Origin: Pseudalkalibacillus salsuginis
GTDB lineage: Bacteria > Bacillota > Bacilli > Bacillales > Fictibacillaceae
Direction: 5' to 3'
Assembly (NCBI RefSeq): GCF_021646685.1
Contig: NZ_JAKJHW010000003.1
Location: forward strand, 186,001-250,000
Length of the DNA: 64,000 nt
Under the pieces are notes generated by a model. That model made no database searches. It had not been told where the DNA came from and saw nothing but the letters and a program-made list of their open reading frames with translations. Shown here piece by piece: positions 27,602-37,220 of this stretch (its first letter is position 1; each line of letters begins with the position of its first letter). A program made the position numbers and the translations under genes.

Positions 27602-28666
27602 ATGGACAATAGCATGATCATTGCACTGATTACATCATCCATAACTGTCCTGATCATTACTCCCTTCGTTATAAAACTAGCCCATAAAATAGGAGCTACA
27701 GATAAACCGAATAATCGTAAAGTCCATGAAAAGGTCATGCCACGGTTAGGCGGGCTGGCGATTTTCATCGGATGTACCACTGGATATTTTGCTGGTGGAC
27801 TATATAAAGAACAAATGACCGGAATTCTGCTTGGGGCTTTTTTAATCATTGTATTAGGTATTCTTGATGATATTTTGGAATTGTCCGCGATCGTAAAACT
27901 TTCGGGTCAATTGATCGCAGCAACGCTTGTTGTATCGACTGGCTTGACGATCAATGTACTTAGTGTCCCATTCCTTGTTGAAAATTTTGAACTCGGTATC
28001 TGGTCCTATCCAATTTCAGTTTTATGGATTGTTGCAATCACAAATGCGATTAATTTGATCGATGGGTTAGATGGTCTAGCTGCAGGAATTTCTTTGATCG
28101 GTATCGCCACGATTGCATTCATGGCAGGAGCTGCTGGGAAAGGCTTGATTTTGACCTTAGCCTTGATTTTGATCGGTAGTATCATCGGATTTCTCTTTTA
28201 TAATTTCCACCCAGCTAAGATATTTATGGGAGACACCGGTGCACTATTCTTAGGGTATGCAATTGCTATCCTCTCCCTATTAGGTTTATACAAAAGTGTA
28301 ACCTTGTTCAGCTTCCTTGTTCCGATCCTGATCCTAGGAGTACCGATTTTTGATACATCATTTGCAATTATACGACGGGTTGTGAATAAAAAACCGATTT
28401 CGGCACCAGATAAGTCACACTTGCATCATCGAATTTTAGCACTAGGCCTGTCGCATCGGAATACTGTACTCGTCATTTATGCTTTTGGAATCATATTCAG
28501 TATTTGTGCAGTGGTTGTAACGGAGACGACATTGATCGGATCATTATTGATTTTATTTGGTCTATTCGTGGCGTTTCAGCTCGTTGCTGAGACCGTAGGC
28601 CTAGTCAGTGACCGATATAAACCGTTTCTGAGGTTTTACCGGAAAGTCATTAAAAGCAGACAATAA
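27602..28666 (+). CDS. tagO: Undecaprenyl-phosphate GlcNAc-1-phosphate transferase (TagO/WecA), copy 2
   Basis: 354 residues, the same length as copy 1 and aligned along its whole length. Motifs are KVHEKVMPRLGGLA, ILDDILE, NLIDGLDGLAAG, IFMGDTGALF and HLHH. Start and AAAGGAG are clear. It initiates a polymer on undecaprenyl phosphate. Located next to tagA copy 2 and just upstream of the Wbp-type polysaccharide genes, it could prime teichoic acid, that polysaccharide, or both. Confidence 0.88.
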   Translation: MDNSMIIALITSSITVLIITPFVIKLAHKIGATDKPNNRKVHEKVMPRLGGLAIFIGCTTGYFAGGLYKEQMTGILLGAFLIIVLGILDDILELSAIVKLSGQLIAATLVVSTGLTINVLSVPFLVENFELGIWSYPISVLWIVAITNAINLIDGLDGLAAGISLIGIATIAFMAGAAGKGLILTLALILIGSIIGFLFYNFHPAKIFMGDTGALFLGYAIAILSLLGLYKSVTLFSFLVPILILGVPIFDTSFAIIRRVVNKKPISAPDKSHLHHRILALGLSHRNTVLVIYAFGIIFSICAVVVTETTLIGSLLILFGLFVAFQLVAETVGLVSDRYKPFLRFYRKVIKSRQ

Positions 28667-28678
28667 TTACGTTTTTAT

Positions 28679-28749
28679 AAGGGGTTGACTCGAAAGAGCC
28701 AGACACTTCAAATTTTGAAGCTGCTGGTTTTGGGTCAGCTCCTTTTTTA
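28679..28749 (+). terminator. Long-stem terminator after tagO copy 2 (family B relative)
   Basis: A 13-bp stem (28679-28691 with 28732-28744, three G-U pairs) encloses CCAGACACTTC and an inner stem CTTCAA/TTGAAG, and runs into TTTTTT. It is related in design to 12312-12467 and 47233-47354. Confidence 0.75.
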
Positions 28750-28924
28750 TTTATGTCGTAATTTACTCCTTTTCCGGGGGCGGATCGGAAGGCTTTCATG
28801 CCCGTTAAATTTCGTGGACTAACAATTTGTTAATTCTGCGAAAAGTTTATTGTTTTTCTTTTTGGTATAAAAACTGAATTGAGTTGCTAAAAATTAAACT
28901 AATGAAGAAAATGAGGGATTTTAT

Positions 28925-30193
28925 ATGAATTCGACCTTGATCGTATTGACTCAAAACTTTCCATACTTACCTGGAGAGCATTTTTTTGAAACTGAACTGC
29001 CATATTTACAAAAAGAATTTCATAAGATTATTATATCTCCAGTTGCTTATTCACCCGAAAACGAAAAAAGGGAAGTTCCCGATAACGTCATCATAAATCC
29101 AATTGAACGGAACATGGCACCTTTCAAGTCCCTTACATACATGCGAAGACTTACGCTATTGACTGACCCTCAAGCTTTGAAATGGTTTGCCGAGGAGTTC
29201 GGAACAGCTCGCAAACATGGCATGAGCGGTGTATTGAAACTGGTCAACTGGTTGAGCCTGGCCGTGAATATACGTAAACAACTCGAACAGAATTATGTAA
29301 AAAACAACACAGAACTTTCAGAATGTGTTTTTTACTCGTATTGGTTGAGTCCTGCTGCGGTTGCATTAGGAATGCTGAAGGAAAAGTATGGGGAAGCTAT
29401 AAAGAGTGTAGCCAGGGCACATGGCGGTGATCTGTATGCGTATAGGCATACACCTCCATTCCTGCCATTACAAGGAAAGACTATTACGAACCTTGACAAA
29501 CTTTACACGATTTCAGCCGATGGGAAAAATTATTTACAAAATAAATATCCTGACTTAATTCCAGCTAAACTTTCAATTAGTAGACTTGGAACAGTCGGAG
29601 TAGAGCAAACTAATCCTCAAAACAGGGATAAGCAGATGCACATTGTCACTTGCTCTTATATGGTCGAGGTGAAACGGCTGGACCTGCTCATTGAAGCTCT
29701 GACTAGAACGAAGCGGAGAGTAAAGTGGACACATATAGGAAATGGCCCTTTGTGGGATAAGCTTAATGAATTAGCAGAAAAACTTCCATCAAATGTACAG
29801 TGGGAGTTTCTAGGTTATTTGGATGGTACTCAAATCCGATCGTATTATCAACAGACCCCGGTTGATCTTTTCATGAACGTGAGTGCCAGCGAGGGGGTTC
29901 CGGTTTCCATCATGGAAGCATTCAGTTGTGGTATCCCTGTTATTGCAACAGATGTGGGTGGTACGTCTGAATTGGTCAACACCCGGAATGGGAAGCTGTT
30001 GGATAAGGACACCTCCCCTGAGAAAATTGCGGACGCTGTCGAGGAATTTGATGCTATGACTGACCAGGAATATGATTCAGCTAGTAAACATGCTTATGAA
30101 ATATGGAATGAATATTTCAATGCAGAGAAAAATTACGATGAATTTACCAAGCAGTTAGTCCTGTTAGGAGGAAACCGACAACATGAGGGCTAG
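28925..30193 (+). CDS. GT4-family glycosyltransferase
   Basis: 422 residues with the two-lobed GT-B architecture. The acceptor lobe contains ARAHGGDLYAYRHT; the donor lobe contains KRLDLLIEAL, HIGNGPLWDKL and SASEGVPVSIMEAFSCGIPVIATDVGG, with the E...E pair of retaining GT4 enzymes. It opens the polysaccharide operon, and its last 11 nt overlap the flippase start. It should add one sugar to the lipid-linked repeat unit in the cytoplasm; donor and linkage are unknown. Confidence 0.85.
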   Translation: MNSTLIVLTQNFPYLPGEHFFETELPYLQKEFHKIIISPVAYSPENEKREVPDNVIINPIERNMAPFKSLTYMRRLTLLTDPQALKWFAEEFGTARKHGMSGVLKLVNWLSLAVNIRKQLEQNYVKNNTELSECVFYSYWLSPAAVALGMLKEKYGEAIKSVARAHGGDLYAYRHTPPFLPLQGKTITNLDKLYTISADGKNYLQNKYPDLIPAKLSISRLGTVGVEQTNPQNRDKQMHIVTCSYMVEVKRLDLLIEALTRTKRRVKWTHIGNGPLWDKLNELAEKLPSNVQWEFLGYLDGTQIRSYYQQTPVDLFMNVSASEGVPVSIMEAFSCGIPVIATDVGGTSELVNTRNGKLLDKDTSPEKIADAVEEFDAMTDQEYDSASKHAYEIWNEYFNAEKNYDEFTKQLVLLGGNRQHEG

Positions 30194-31517
30194 GAATAGC
30201 TTCGCGAAAGACAGTTTCATCACGATTACGCGACAATTCACCAGTATTCTCCTCGGGATGTTGTTATTGATCGTTCTCGCAAGGTTTCTTGGTCCATCTG
30301 GACAAGGTCAATATACACTTGTCATCTTATTACCCCAGCTGCTCATGACGTTTATGAATCTTGGGGTGAATACGTCGACAATCTACTATGTGAGCAGGGA
30401 AGAAATCGACGTTGATTCAGCAGTGAAAAACAATTTGTATATTGGTGTATTTTTAAGTTTTGTGTCGATTCTGATTGGAATGGTGATTGCATTCTTTTTT
30501 TCAGATCGATTTTTTGAAGAAGCATCAACAACTTTCTTATTGTTGAGTTTGATCGCATTGCCGTTCATGTTCCTGAACATTTATTTTCAGACGGTTTTTC
30601 AAGGATTGCAGCAATTCGGTGTGTTTAATACGATTTTGATCATTACGCAATTGGGTACATTATTTTTTGTTTGTTTATTCATCATCGTTTTGGATTATGG
30701 ACTCACAGGAGCAGTCGTCGCCTTTATTTTAGGGCACTTGATCACGACAGTTTCGATTGTTTATATCCTCTATGCTAAATTCGGGTTCAGGTACGAAAAA
30801 GGGGCTTTCAATCTTTCGTACTTTAAAAAATCAGTCTTGTTTGGATTGAAAGCACATATAAGTAACGTGATGTCTTTTTTAAACTATCGAATCGACCTTC
30901 TTTTGTTAGGGTATTTTTTGAACCCGGCAGCAGTTGGTGTTTATGTAACAGCCGTAAACATTGGAGAGAGGATATCCATATTGTCGCAATCCCTGTCGAC
31001 CGTCTTACTTCCTAGAATTGCATCGGTTGATGATGAAAGGGACCGCAATCGGGTGACATCGATCTTGACGAGAAACTTTTTAGTCTTTGTGCTGCTGTTG
31101 ACCATCGGAGTTTTTTTCTTTGCCGATTGGGTGATCGATTTATTATTCGGGGTTCGATACGAAAAGAGTTCGAGCCTTTTGAAATGGCTCATTCCTGGAG
31201 TTGCGGCACTATCAATCGATAGGCTTTTATCCAATGATATAGCAGGTAGGGGGAAACCAGAGGTCAACATGTACGTTTCCCTTTTCAACGTATTGTTCAA
31301 CGTTGGGTTGAACATCTATTTGATCCCTCTGTATGGAGTGGTCGGAGCTGCAGTTGCGACTACTACAACTTATATTTTAAGTCTTATTATCAAAATCTAT
31401 CTTTATAAGAAAGTGACCAGTTCGAATTATCGAAGCTTTCTTTTGATACAAAGGGATGATCTCTATCTCTATTCGAATTTATTCAAGCAATTGAAAACGA
31501 AAATGGCTGACAGATGA
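30183..31517 (+). CDS. Wzx-type polysaccharide flippase
   Basis: 444 residues with about 12-14 membrane helices. The N-terminus has the ARFLGPSGQGQYTLVILLPQ segment of oligosaccharide flippases, and there are further helices with NYRIDLLLLGYFL. It overlaps the preceding glycosyltransferase by 11 nt. It probably flips the undecaprenyl-PP-linked repeat unit made by the three glycosyltransferases here to the outer face for the Wzy-like protein at 40232. It is distinct from the SpoVB-like flippase at 9457. Confidence 0.82.
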   Translation: MRARNSFAKDSFITITRQFTSILLGMLLLIVLARFLGPSGQGQYTLVILLPQLLMTFMNLGVNTSTIYYVSREEIDVDSAVKNNLYIGVFLSFVSILIGMVIAFFFSDRFFEEASTTFLLLSLIALPFMFLNIYFQTVFQGLQQFGVFNTILIITQLGTLFFVCLFIIVLDYGLTGAVVAFILGHLITTVSIVYILYAKFGFRYEKGAFNLSYFKKSVLFGLKAHISNVMSFLNYRIDLLLLGYFLNPAAVGVYVTAVNIGERISILSQSLSTVLLPRIASVDDERDRNRVTSILTRNFLVFVLLLTIGVFFFADWVIDLLFGVRYEKSSSLLKWLIPGVAALSIDRLLSNDIAGRGKPEVNMYVSLFNVLFNVGLNIYLIPLYGVVGAAVATTTTYILSLIIKIYLYKKVTSSNYRSFLLIQRDDLYLYSNLFKQLKTKMADR

Positions 31518-31533
31518 ATCGGAGGTTTTCTGA

Positions 31534-32454
31534 ATGAAGGTCTTAATAACAGGCGGGGCAGGCTTTATAGGCACATACACGAAGGATCTTTTGAAGGAAA
31601 AAGGGCATCAGGTATTGATCGTGGACAATTTGTCTACTGGCAACGAAAGCAACATCGACGATGATGATACTTTTTATAAAGGTGATATTCAAGACCTTTC
31701 CGATCTGAAGGGTATCGACGACATCGACGTTGTCATTCATCTTGCAGCCCAAATCCAAGTTCCTGTATCCGTTCAGGATCCGCTGTTCGATATGGACCAA
31801 AATATCGGCGGCACTATTAAAGTAGTAGAATTCGCGAAAAAAGCGAATGTTAAGAAAGTGATCTTCGCTTCTTCAGCAGCAGTTTACGGAGATAATGACC
31901 AGTTGCCGATCAAAGAAGAAAGTATTCTAGAACCGATGTCACCATATGGGATATCGAAAATGGCCGCTGAAAAATATGTCGAGGTCCTTTGCCAACTTTA
32001 TGGTATCGATTATGTTATTTTACGATATGCCAATGTATTCGGGGCAAAGCAGACAGCTAAGGGTGAAGGCGGCGTCATTAAGATTTTCTACGACCTACTC
32101 GCCGAAGGGAAGACCCCTTTGATCGAAGGGAATGGTAATCAGACGAGGGACTTCATCTATGTAGAGGATATTGCTAGAGCACATCTTTATGCCTTAGATA
32201 CGCCAAGCGGTATTTACAATTTAAGCACGAATACGGAAATCACAATCAATGAACTCTGTAGATATATGATTGTAGCGATGGGTAAAAATACTCAGCCTGA
32301 GCATATAGATGCACGTAAAGGCGACATTTATCGCAGCTGTCTTGATAACTCTAAATTCATTGATGCCTCAGGATGGGCTCCTGCCTATTCCGTTGAGGCT
32401 GGTATCAATAGCATGATCAACGAACTTGAGCATAAAGGAGTCAATAAGTCATGA
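31534..32454 (+). CDS. NAD-dependent nucleotide-sugar epimerase (SDR, GalE/WbpP-like)
   Basis: 306 residues. It is a Rossmann extended SDR with GGAGFIGTY at the N-terminus, the DNLSTG segment that reads the adenosine ribose, a Ser-containing FASSAAVYGD and the YGISK catalytic pair. These enzymes interconvert UDP-Glc/Gal or their N-acetyl forms. It ends in a 4-nt overlap with the WbpB-type gene. It probably supplies a second sugar (for example Gal or GalNAc) for the repeat unit; it is not required for the diacetamido-mannuronate route. Confidence 0.8.
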   Translation: MKVLITGGAGFIGTYTKDLLKEKGHQVLIVDNLSTGNESNIDDDDTFYKGDIQDLSDLKGIDDIDVVIHLAAQIQVPVSVQDPLFDMDQNIGGTIKVVEFAKKANVKKVIFASSAAVYGDNDQLPIKEESILEPMSPYGISKMAAEKYVEVLCQLYGIDYVILRYANVFGAKQTAKGEGGVIKIFYDLLAEGKTPLIEGNGNQTRDFIYVEDIARAHLYALDTPSGIYNLSTNTEITINELCRYMIVAMGKNTQPEHIDARKGDIYRSCLDNSKFIDASGWAPAYSVEAGINSMINELEHKGVNKS

Positions 32455-33500
32455 ATTTCGCTATTGTAGGATGCGGACACATTGCTAAGAAACATGCAGA
32501 AGCCATCAGGAACAGTGAAACGGCGACATTGTATGCGGTTTGTGACACGGTACAAGAAAAGATGGTCCCTTTCTTTGAAGAATATGAGGTAAAAGGATTT
32601 CTGGATTTAGATGAGCTGTTAGAACAAGAAGATGTTGATGTGATCAACATTTGTACACCAAGCGGGTTCCATGCGGATATTGCAGTGAAAGCAGCTAAAG
32701 CTGGAAAGCACATCGTGGTAGAAAAGCCGATTGCGTTGACATTAGAGGATGCGGATCGAATCATTACTGCCAGTAAAGAAAACGATGTGAAGCTTTCGGT
32801 TGTCCATCCGAATCGTTTCCGTCCAGCGATCATGGAGACTAGAAAGCTGATGGATGAAAACAAATTCGGAAAACTGAGCCATGCCAATGCAACCGTCCGC
32901 TGGAACAGAAACCAGGCCTATTATGATCAGGCTCCATGGCGAGGAACGAAATCATTGGATGGCGGGGTCCTGATGAATCAGGCGATCCACAATCTTGACT
33001 TGCTCGTATGGCTGATGGGTGAAGTGGATGAAGTCTACAGCATGGGGGCGACTCGACTTCGTGAAATTGAATCAGAAGATGTTTCTGTAGGTGTAGTTCG
33101 CTTCAAAAATGGGGCACTAGGCGTCATTGAAGCAGCCACAACGATATACCCGAGGAACCTCGAAGAAACACTGAGTATTTTTGGTGAAACTGGAACATTG
33201 AAAATCGGAGGGGCGACGGCTAATTTGATTGAGCACCTCAATATAGAAGGCTTGGATGATCAGGTTTCCAATGATCTTATCGATCGAGTCAAATCAGATC
33301 CATTTGGAAAACCAGGGCATCAATGGATCATTGAAGATATGGTAGAAGCGATCAAAAATGACCGAGAACCAATCGTGACAGGAACAGACGGAAAGAACGC
33401 GTTAGCATTAGTTATTGCTCTTTATGAATCTGCAGATAGTAACAACCCGGTTAAATTAATTCATGAGTCTGCTGACACCAATAGACCAATCAAACTTTAA
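32451..33500 (+). CDS. wbpB: Gfo/Idh/MocA oxidoreductase, WbpB/WlbA-like UDP-GlcNAcA 3-dehydrogenase
   Basis: 349 residues. The N-terminal NAD-binding fold has AIVGCGHIAKKHAEAI; the catalytic Lys lies in VVEKPIAL (about 93-100); GGVLMNQAIHNLDLL carries the H/D of the active site. WbpB oxidises C3 of UDP-GlcNAcA, making the keto sugar that the aminotransferase WbpE uses. All the other enzymes of that route are encoded nearby. Unusually, the C-terminus ends in a short tandem duplication, ESADSNNPVKL then ESADTNRPIKL, beyond the normal fold. The gene overlaps the epimerase by 4 nt. Confidence 0.78.
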   Translation: MNFAIVGCGHIAKKHAEAIRNSETATLYAVCDTVQEKMVPFFEEYEVKGFLDLDELLEQEDVDVINICTPSGFHADIAVKAAKAGKHIVVEKPIALTLEDADRIITASKENDVKLSVVHPNRFRPAIMETRKLMDENKFGKLSHANATVRWNRNQAYYDQAPWRGTKSLDGGVLMNQAIHNLDLLVWLMGEVDEVYSMGATRLREIESEDVSVGVVRFKNGALGVIEAATTIYPRNLEETLSIFGETGTLKIGGATANLIEHLNIEGLDDQVSNDLIDRVKSDPFGKPGHQWIIEDMVEAIKNDREPIVTGTDGKNALALVIALYESADSNNPVKLIHESADTNRPIKL

Positions 33501-33518
33501 GAAACGAGGGATTGTTCA

Positions 33519-34859
33519 ATGGCTATTTCAGAAAAGGCGGTATTAAATCGTAATGCAAGCTCTCTATTAAATAAAATCCTTAGTAAAAAGGCTACAATCG
33601 GGGTCGTTGGACTTGGATATGTAGGGCTCCCTTTAGCAGTTGAAAAAGCGAAAGCCGGTTATAACGTCATCGGCTTCGATATCCAAAAGAAACGTACGGA
33701 TATGGTCAATCTAGGTGTAAATTATATTGGCGATGTCGTAGATGAAGAATTAGCCAAATATACTCAAAACGGAATGATCAAAGCTACGACAGACTATTCA
33801 CTCATAAAAGAAGTGGATGCTGTAGCGATTTGTGTACCAACCCCTTTAGATACCTATCAACAACCAGATACCTCCTATGTAGAAAGCTCCGGTAAAGAAA
33901 TTGCGAAACATCTGCATCCGGAAATGCTCATCGTCCTGGAAAGTACAACCTACCCAGGCACGACAGAAGAAGTGCTGAAACCGATTTTAGAAAGTACAGG
34001 CTTAGTCTGTGGCGAGCATATTTTCATTGCGTATTCTCCTGAGCGGGTCGATCCCGGCAATAAAGTTTATAACACGAAGAACACGCCGAAAGTGGTGGGG
34101 GGCATAACTCCAGCATGTACGAAAATTGCTGCTGCCCTTTATCGGAATGTGCTTGAAGGTGATGTCCACGAAGTTTCCAGCCCTTCAGTAGCGGAAATGG
34201 AGAAGATCCTGGAAAACACCTTCAGACATTTGAATATTGCACTGGCAAATGAAATGGCGATTCTCTGCAATAAGATGGGAATCGATGTTTGGGAAGTCAT
34301 CAATGCAGCTGCCACAAAACCATATGGATTCATGGCGTTCTATCCTGGTCCAGGACTTGGCGGTCATTGTATCCCGATCGATCCATTCTACCTGACATGG
34401 AAAGCACGTGAATACAACTATCATACCCGGTTGATTGAGATCGCTGGGGAAATTAACAATAGTATGCCTGAATTTGTACTTGAACGAGCTATGCAAATTC
34501 TTAATAAAGAGAAAAAGCCATTGAATGGATCGAGAGTCGTCGTTTTAGGCGTTTCTTATAAGAAAGACATTGATGACGTCCGGGAATCACCAGTATTGGA
34601 AATTCTCGAAAAACTGGAAGAACAGGGAGCTGACTATATCGTGGTCGATCCCCATGTGAAATCATTTAAGCTTGGGGGGAAAATTATCGAGCCTGTTTCA
34701 TTATCTGAAGATCTGCTGCATGAATCAGACCTTGTTCTCCTCACGACAGACCATAGTCAATTCGATTATGAAATGATCGGAAAAGTCAGTCCAGTCATTT
34801 TTGATACACGTAATGCACTGAAGGAATACACCAAGCCGAAAAAGTACTACAAGTTGTAA
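33519..34859 (+). CDS. wbpA: UDP-N-acetylglucosamine 6-dehydrogenase (WbpA/WecC-like)
   Basis: 446 residues of the UDP-sugar dehydrogenase family. It has an NAD fold (GVVGLGYVGLPLAVEKAKAG at about 28-47), STTYPGTTEE, and the catalytic Cys in GPGLGGHCIPIDPFYL, followed by the C-terminal UDP-binding domain (SYKKDIDDVRESP). It oxidises UDP-GlcNAc to UDP-GlcNAcA, the first step of the Wbp route. Its position between the WbpB- and WbpI-like genes supports the assignment over UDP-Glc or UDP-ManNAc dehydrogenases. Confidence 0.82.
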   Translation: MAISEKAVLNRNASSLLNKILSKKATIGVVGLGYVGLPLAVEKAKAGYNVIGFDIQKKRTDMVNLGVNYIGDVVDEELAKYTQNGMIKATTDYSLIKEVDAVAICVPTPLDTYQQPDTSYVESSGKEIAKHLHPEMLIVLESTTYPGTTEEVLKPILESTGLVCGEHIFIAYSPERVDPGNKVYNTKNTPKVVGGITPACTKIAAALYRNVLEGDVHEVSSPSVAEMEKILENTFRHLNIALANEMAILCNKMGIDVWEVINAAATKPYGFMAFYPGPGLGGHCIPIDPFYLTWKAREYNYHTRLIEIAGEINNSMPEFVLERAMQILNKEKKPLNGSRVVVLGVSYKKDIDDVRESPVLEILEKLEEQGADYIVVDPHVKSFKLGGKIIEPVSLSEDLLHESDLVLLTTDHSQFDYEMIGKVSPVIFDTRNALKEYTKPKKYYKL

Positions 34860-34875
34860 AAATAGGGGATATGTT

Positions 34876-35928
34876 ATGAAATTCATCACGATTTTAGGTG
34901 CGAGACCACAGTTCATAAAAGCTGCCCCTGTATCCAGGGAGTTAAGGAAACATCATACGGAACAAATCGTCCATACAGGCCAGCACTATGATCAGAACAT
35001 GTCGGATATCTTCTTTGAGGAATTGAATATTCCGACGCCAGATTTCAATTTAGAGATCGGTAGTTCATCACACGGAAAACAGACCGGCCGGATGCTTGAA
35101 AGAATTGAGGAAATACTCCTTTCAGAGACACCCGACTATGTGCTGGTCTATGGCGACACAAATTCAACTTTAGCCGGTGCCCTGGCGGCTTGTAAACTGC
35201 ACATCCCAGTCGTGCATGTAGAGGCAGGACTTCGTAGTTTCAATAAACAAATGCCCGAAGAAATCAACCGGATCATGACCGATCATGTATCAGAATACTT
35301 GTTTTGTCCGACTCAAACGGCGGTCAAGAATTTGGAGAATGAGAATGTCAACGCGAAAATTATCAATGTCGGCGATGTCATGTATGATGCAGTCGAATAT
35401 AACCGTCAGCTTGCTGAATCACAGTCTGATATTTTGAAAAAACAACAGATCGAGGCGAACTCTTATCATTTGATCACCGTGCATCGAGCTGAAAATACAG
35501 ATGACCCTACAAAGCTGGCGAATATTTTACAAGCCTTTGCACAGATTGAAGAGATCAAGGTATGGCCGCTCCATCCACGCACAAAAAATAAAATTTCGGA
35601 TTACGGGCTTGATCTTTCTTCAATCCAGAATTTGAAGATCATCGAGCCAGTCGGATATCTCGACATGTTGAAGCTCGAAACGAATGCAAAAAAGATTTTA
35701 ACGGACTCAGGCGGAGTGCAGAAAGAAGCCTATTTCGTGCAAGTTCCATGTGTCACGATGCGGGAACAGACTGAGTGGGTTGAAACGCTTGAAGATGAAG
35801 CGAATACCCTGGTCGGTACGGATACAGCAGAAATCGTACGTGCGGTGTTAAAAGAAGTGAAGCCGTCATATAAACCATATTTCGGTTCAGCAAATGCAGC
35901 CGAGAAAATCGTAGGAAAACTAAAATAA
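34876..35928 (+). CDS. wbpI: Non-hydrolysing UDP-sugar 2-epimerase (WecB/WbpI-like)
   Basis: 350 residues. Motifs are GARPQFIKAAP, GQHYDQNMSD, VYGDTNSTLAGALAA, HVEAGLRSF, MPEEINR and SGGVQKEAYF. WecB makes UDP-ManNAc; WbpI is the close relative that converts UDP-GlcNAc3NAcA to UDP-ManNAc3NAcA. With WbpA, B, E and D analogues in the same operon, WbpI is favoured. Classical WecB activity cannot be excluded from sequence, and a WecB would also be needed somewhere to feed the two TagA enzymes. Confidence 0.8.
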   Translation: MKFITILGARPQFIKAAPVSRELRKHHTEQIVHTGQHYDQNMSDIFFEELNIPTPDFNLEIGSSSHGKQTGRMLERIEEILLSETPDYVLVYGDTNSTLAGALAACKLHIPVVHVEAGLRSFNKQMPEEINRIMTDHVSEYLFCPTQTAVKNLENENVNAKIINVGDVMYDAVEYNRQLAESQSDILKKQQIEANSYHLITVHRAENTDDPTKLANILQAFAQIEEIKVWPLHPRTKNKISDYGLDLSSIQNLKIIEPVGYLDMLKLETNAKKILTDSGGVQKEAYFVQVPCVTMREQTEWVETLEDEANTLVGTDTAEIVRAVLKEVKPSYKPYFGSANAAEKIVGKLK

Positions 35929-35968
35929 ATACCGTTTAATAAGTCACTCGACAAGCGAGGGGATTGGA

Positions 35969-37216
35969 ATGCGAATCATATTATTAAGTGAAAACTTTCC
36001 ACCAGAAGTGGGAGCGCCTCAAATCAGGTTATATGAAGTTGGGAAAGAATTGATCGCCCGCGGACATCAGGTAGAGGTACTGACTGCATTTCCTCATCAC
36101 CCGCATGGTGAAATTCCTGAAGAATATAAAGGCAAATTCTACGAGTTTGAACACTATGACGGAATCCCTGTACATCGTACGTGGATCTATCCATCTCCGA
36201 AAGGGAGTTTCATCCGACGTCTGGCATCTTATTTTTCTTTTACACTCAGTGCTTTGTATTCTGTATTCAAAGCAAAACCTGCAGATGTCATCATCTGCAC
36301 CTCCCCTCCTTTGTTTCTGGGGATAACAGGATATATCGCTTCAAAATTGAAGCGTGCGAAATTCATCTTCAATGTTGCTGACATTTGGCCGGAGTCTGCA
36401 GTGGAACTCGGTATCTTGAAAAATAAAGCCTGTATCCGGTTTGCGGAAAAGTTGGAACAATTCCTCTACAAAAAAGCATGGAAAATCGCAACCGCGACAG
36501 AAGGAATTAAGGAATACATGATCAAGCAAGGAAAAAAAGAAGAGGATGTCTTCCTACTGCCGAATGGGGTCAATACCGACCAGTTCTCGCCTGGCGAAGA
36601 AAATAAAGAACGTTTACAGTCTCTGGACTTGACTGATAAAAAGGTGTTCACTTTCGCAGGTCGAATGGGCTATGCACAGGCGTTGGATTCCGTGTTGAAG
36701 GCGGCTGAGCTTGTTCAGAAGCGAGGAATGACTCATATCGCGTTCCTCTTCATCGGTGATGGCCCTGAAAAGAAAAAAATCATCGAAATGGCGAAAGAAA
36801 TGGAACTGCGTAATGTCATTTTCCATGATCCTGTGCCAGTCAGTGAGATGCCGGATCTCTATTCGATAACGGATTTCAGTCTCGTCACATTGAAAAATAT
36901 CGATTTATTTAAAGGGGCTCGACCATCGAAAATTTTCCCTGCGTTATCTTCAGGTGTCCCGGTGATTTTCTCTGGGGTTGGAGAGAGCGAAGTACTGCTC
37001 ACCCAGAACAAGTGCGGAATCATCACGGAACCTGAAAATCCGGAAAACCTTGCTGAAACAGTGATTCAATGTGCTGCAATGAGTAAGGAAGAGTATGAAG
37101 AACTTTCCTGGAACGGAAGGCGATTTGTGGAAAGGGAGTATTCCTGGAGAAGTATTGTCGATGATCTCGAAGAAAACCTTAAAGAAGAGACTGTGGAAAT
37201 TTTGGAAAGTTGTTGA
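35969..37216 (+). CDS. GT4-family glycosyltransferase, WbuB-like
   Basis: 415 residues beginning LSENFPPEVGAPQIRLYE, with NVADIWPESAVELG, LPNGVNTDQF, FAGRMGYAQALDSVL and GARPSKIFPALSSGVPVIFSG. This is the WbuB-type branch of GT4, whose known members transfer N-acetylated amino sugars in O-antigen synthesis. That would fit transfer of a diacetamido sugar here, as an inference. The next gene begins 4 nt after its stop. Confidence 0.82.
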   Translation: MRIILLSENFPPEVGAPQIRLYEVGKELIARGHQVEVLTAFPHHPHGEIPEEYKGKFYEFEHYDGIPVHRTWIYPSPKGSFIRRLASYFSFTLSALYSVFKAKPADVIICTSPPLFLGITGYIASKLKRAKFIFNVADIWPESAVELGILKNKACIRFAEKLEQFLYKKAWKIATATEGIKEYMIKQGKKEEDVFLLPNGVNTDQFSPGEENKERLQSLDLTDKKVFTFAGRMGYAQALDSVLKAAELVQKRGMTHIAFLFIGDGPEKKKIIEMAKEMELRNVIFHDPVPVSEMPDLYSITDFSLVTLKNIDLFKGARPSKIFPALSSGVPVIFSGVGESEVLLTQNKCGIITEPENPENLAETVIQCAAMSKEEYEELSWNGRRFVEREYSWRSIVDDLEENLKEETVEILESC

Positions 37217-37220
37217 TCGC

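Noticed and set aside
30183-31517. Wzx-type protein as a multidrug MATE exporter
   Set aside because: The N-terminal ARFLGPSGQGQY segment and the operon context fit polysaccharide flippases.
37095-37220. Upstream extension of the glycosyltransferase at 37221
   Set aside because: These codons lie inside the preceding gene in another frame, and the product is family-like only from ATG 37221.
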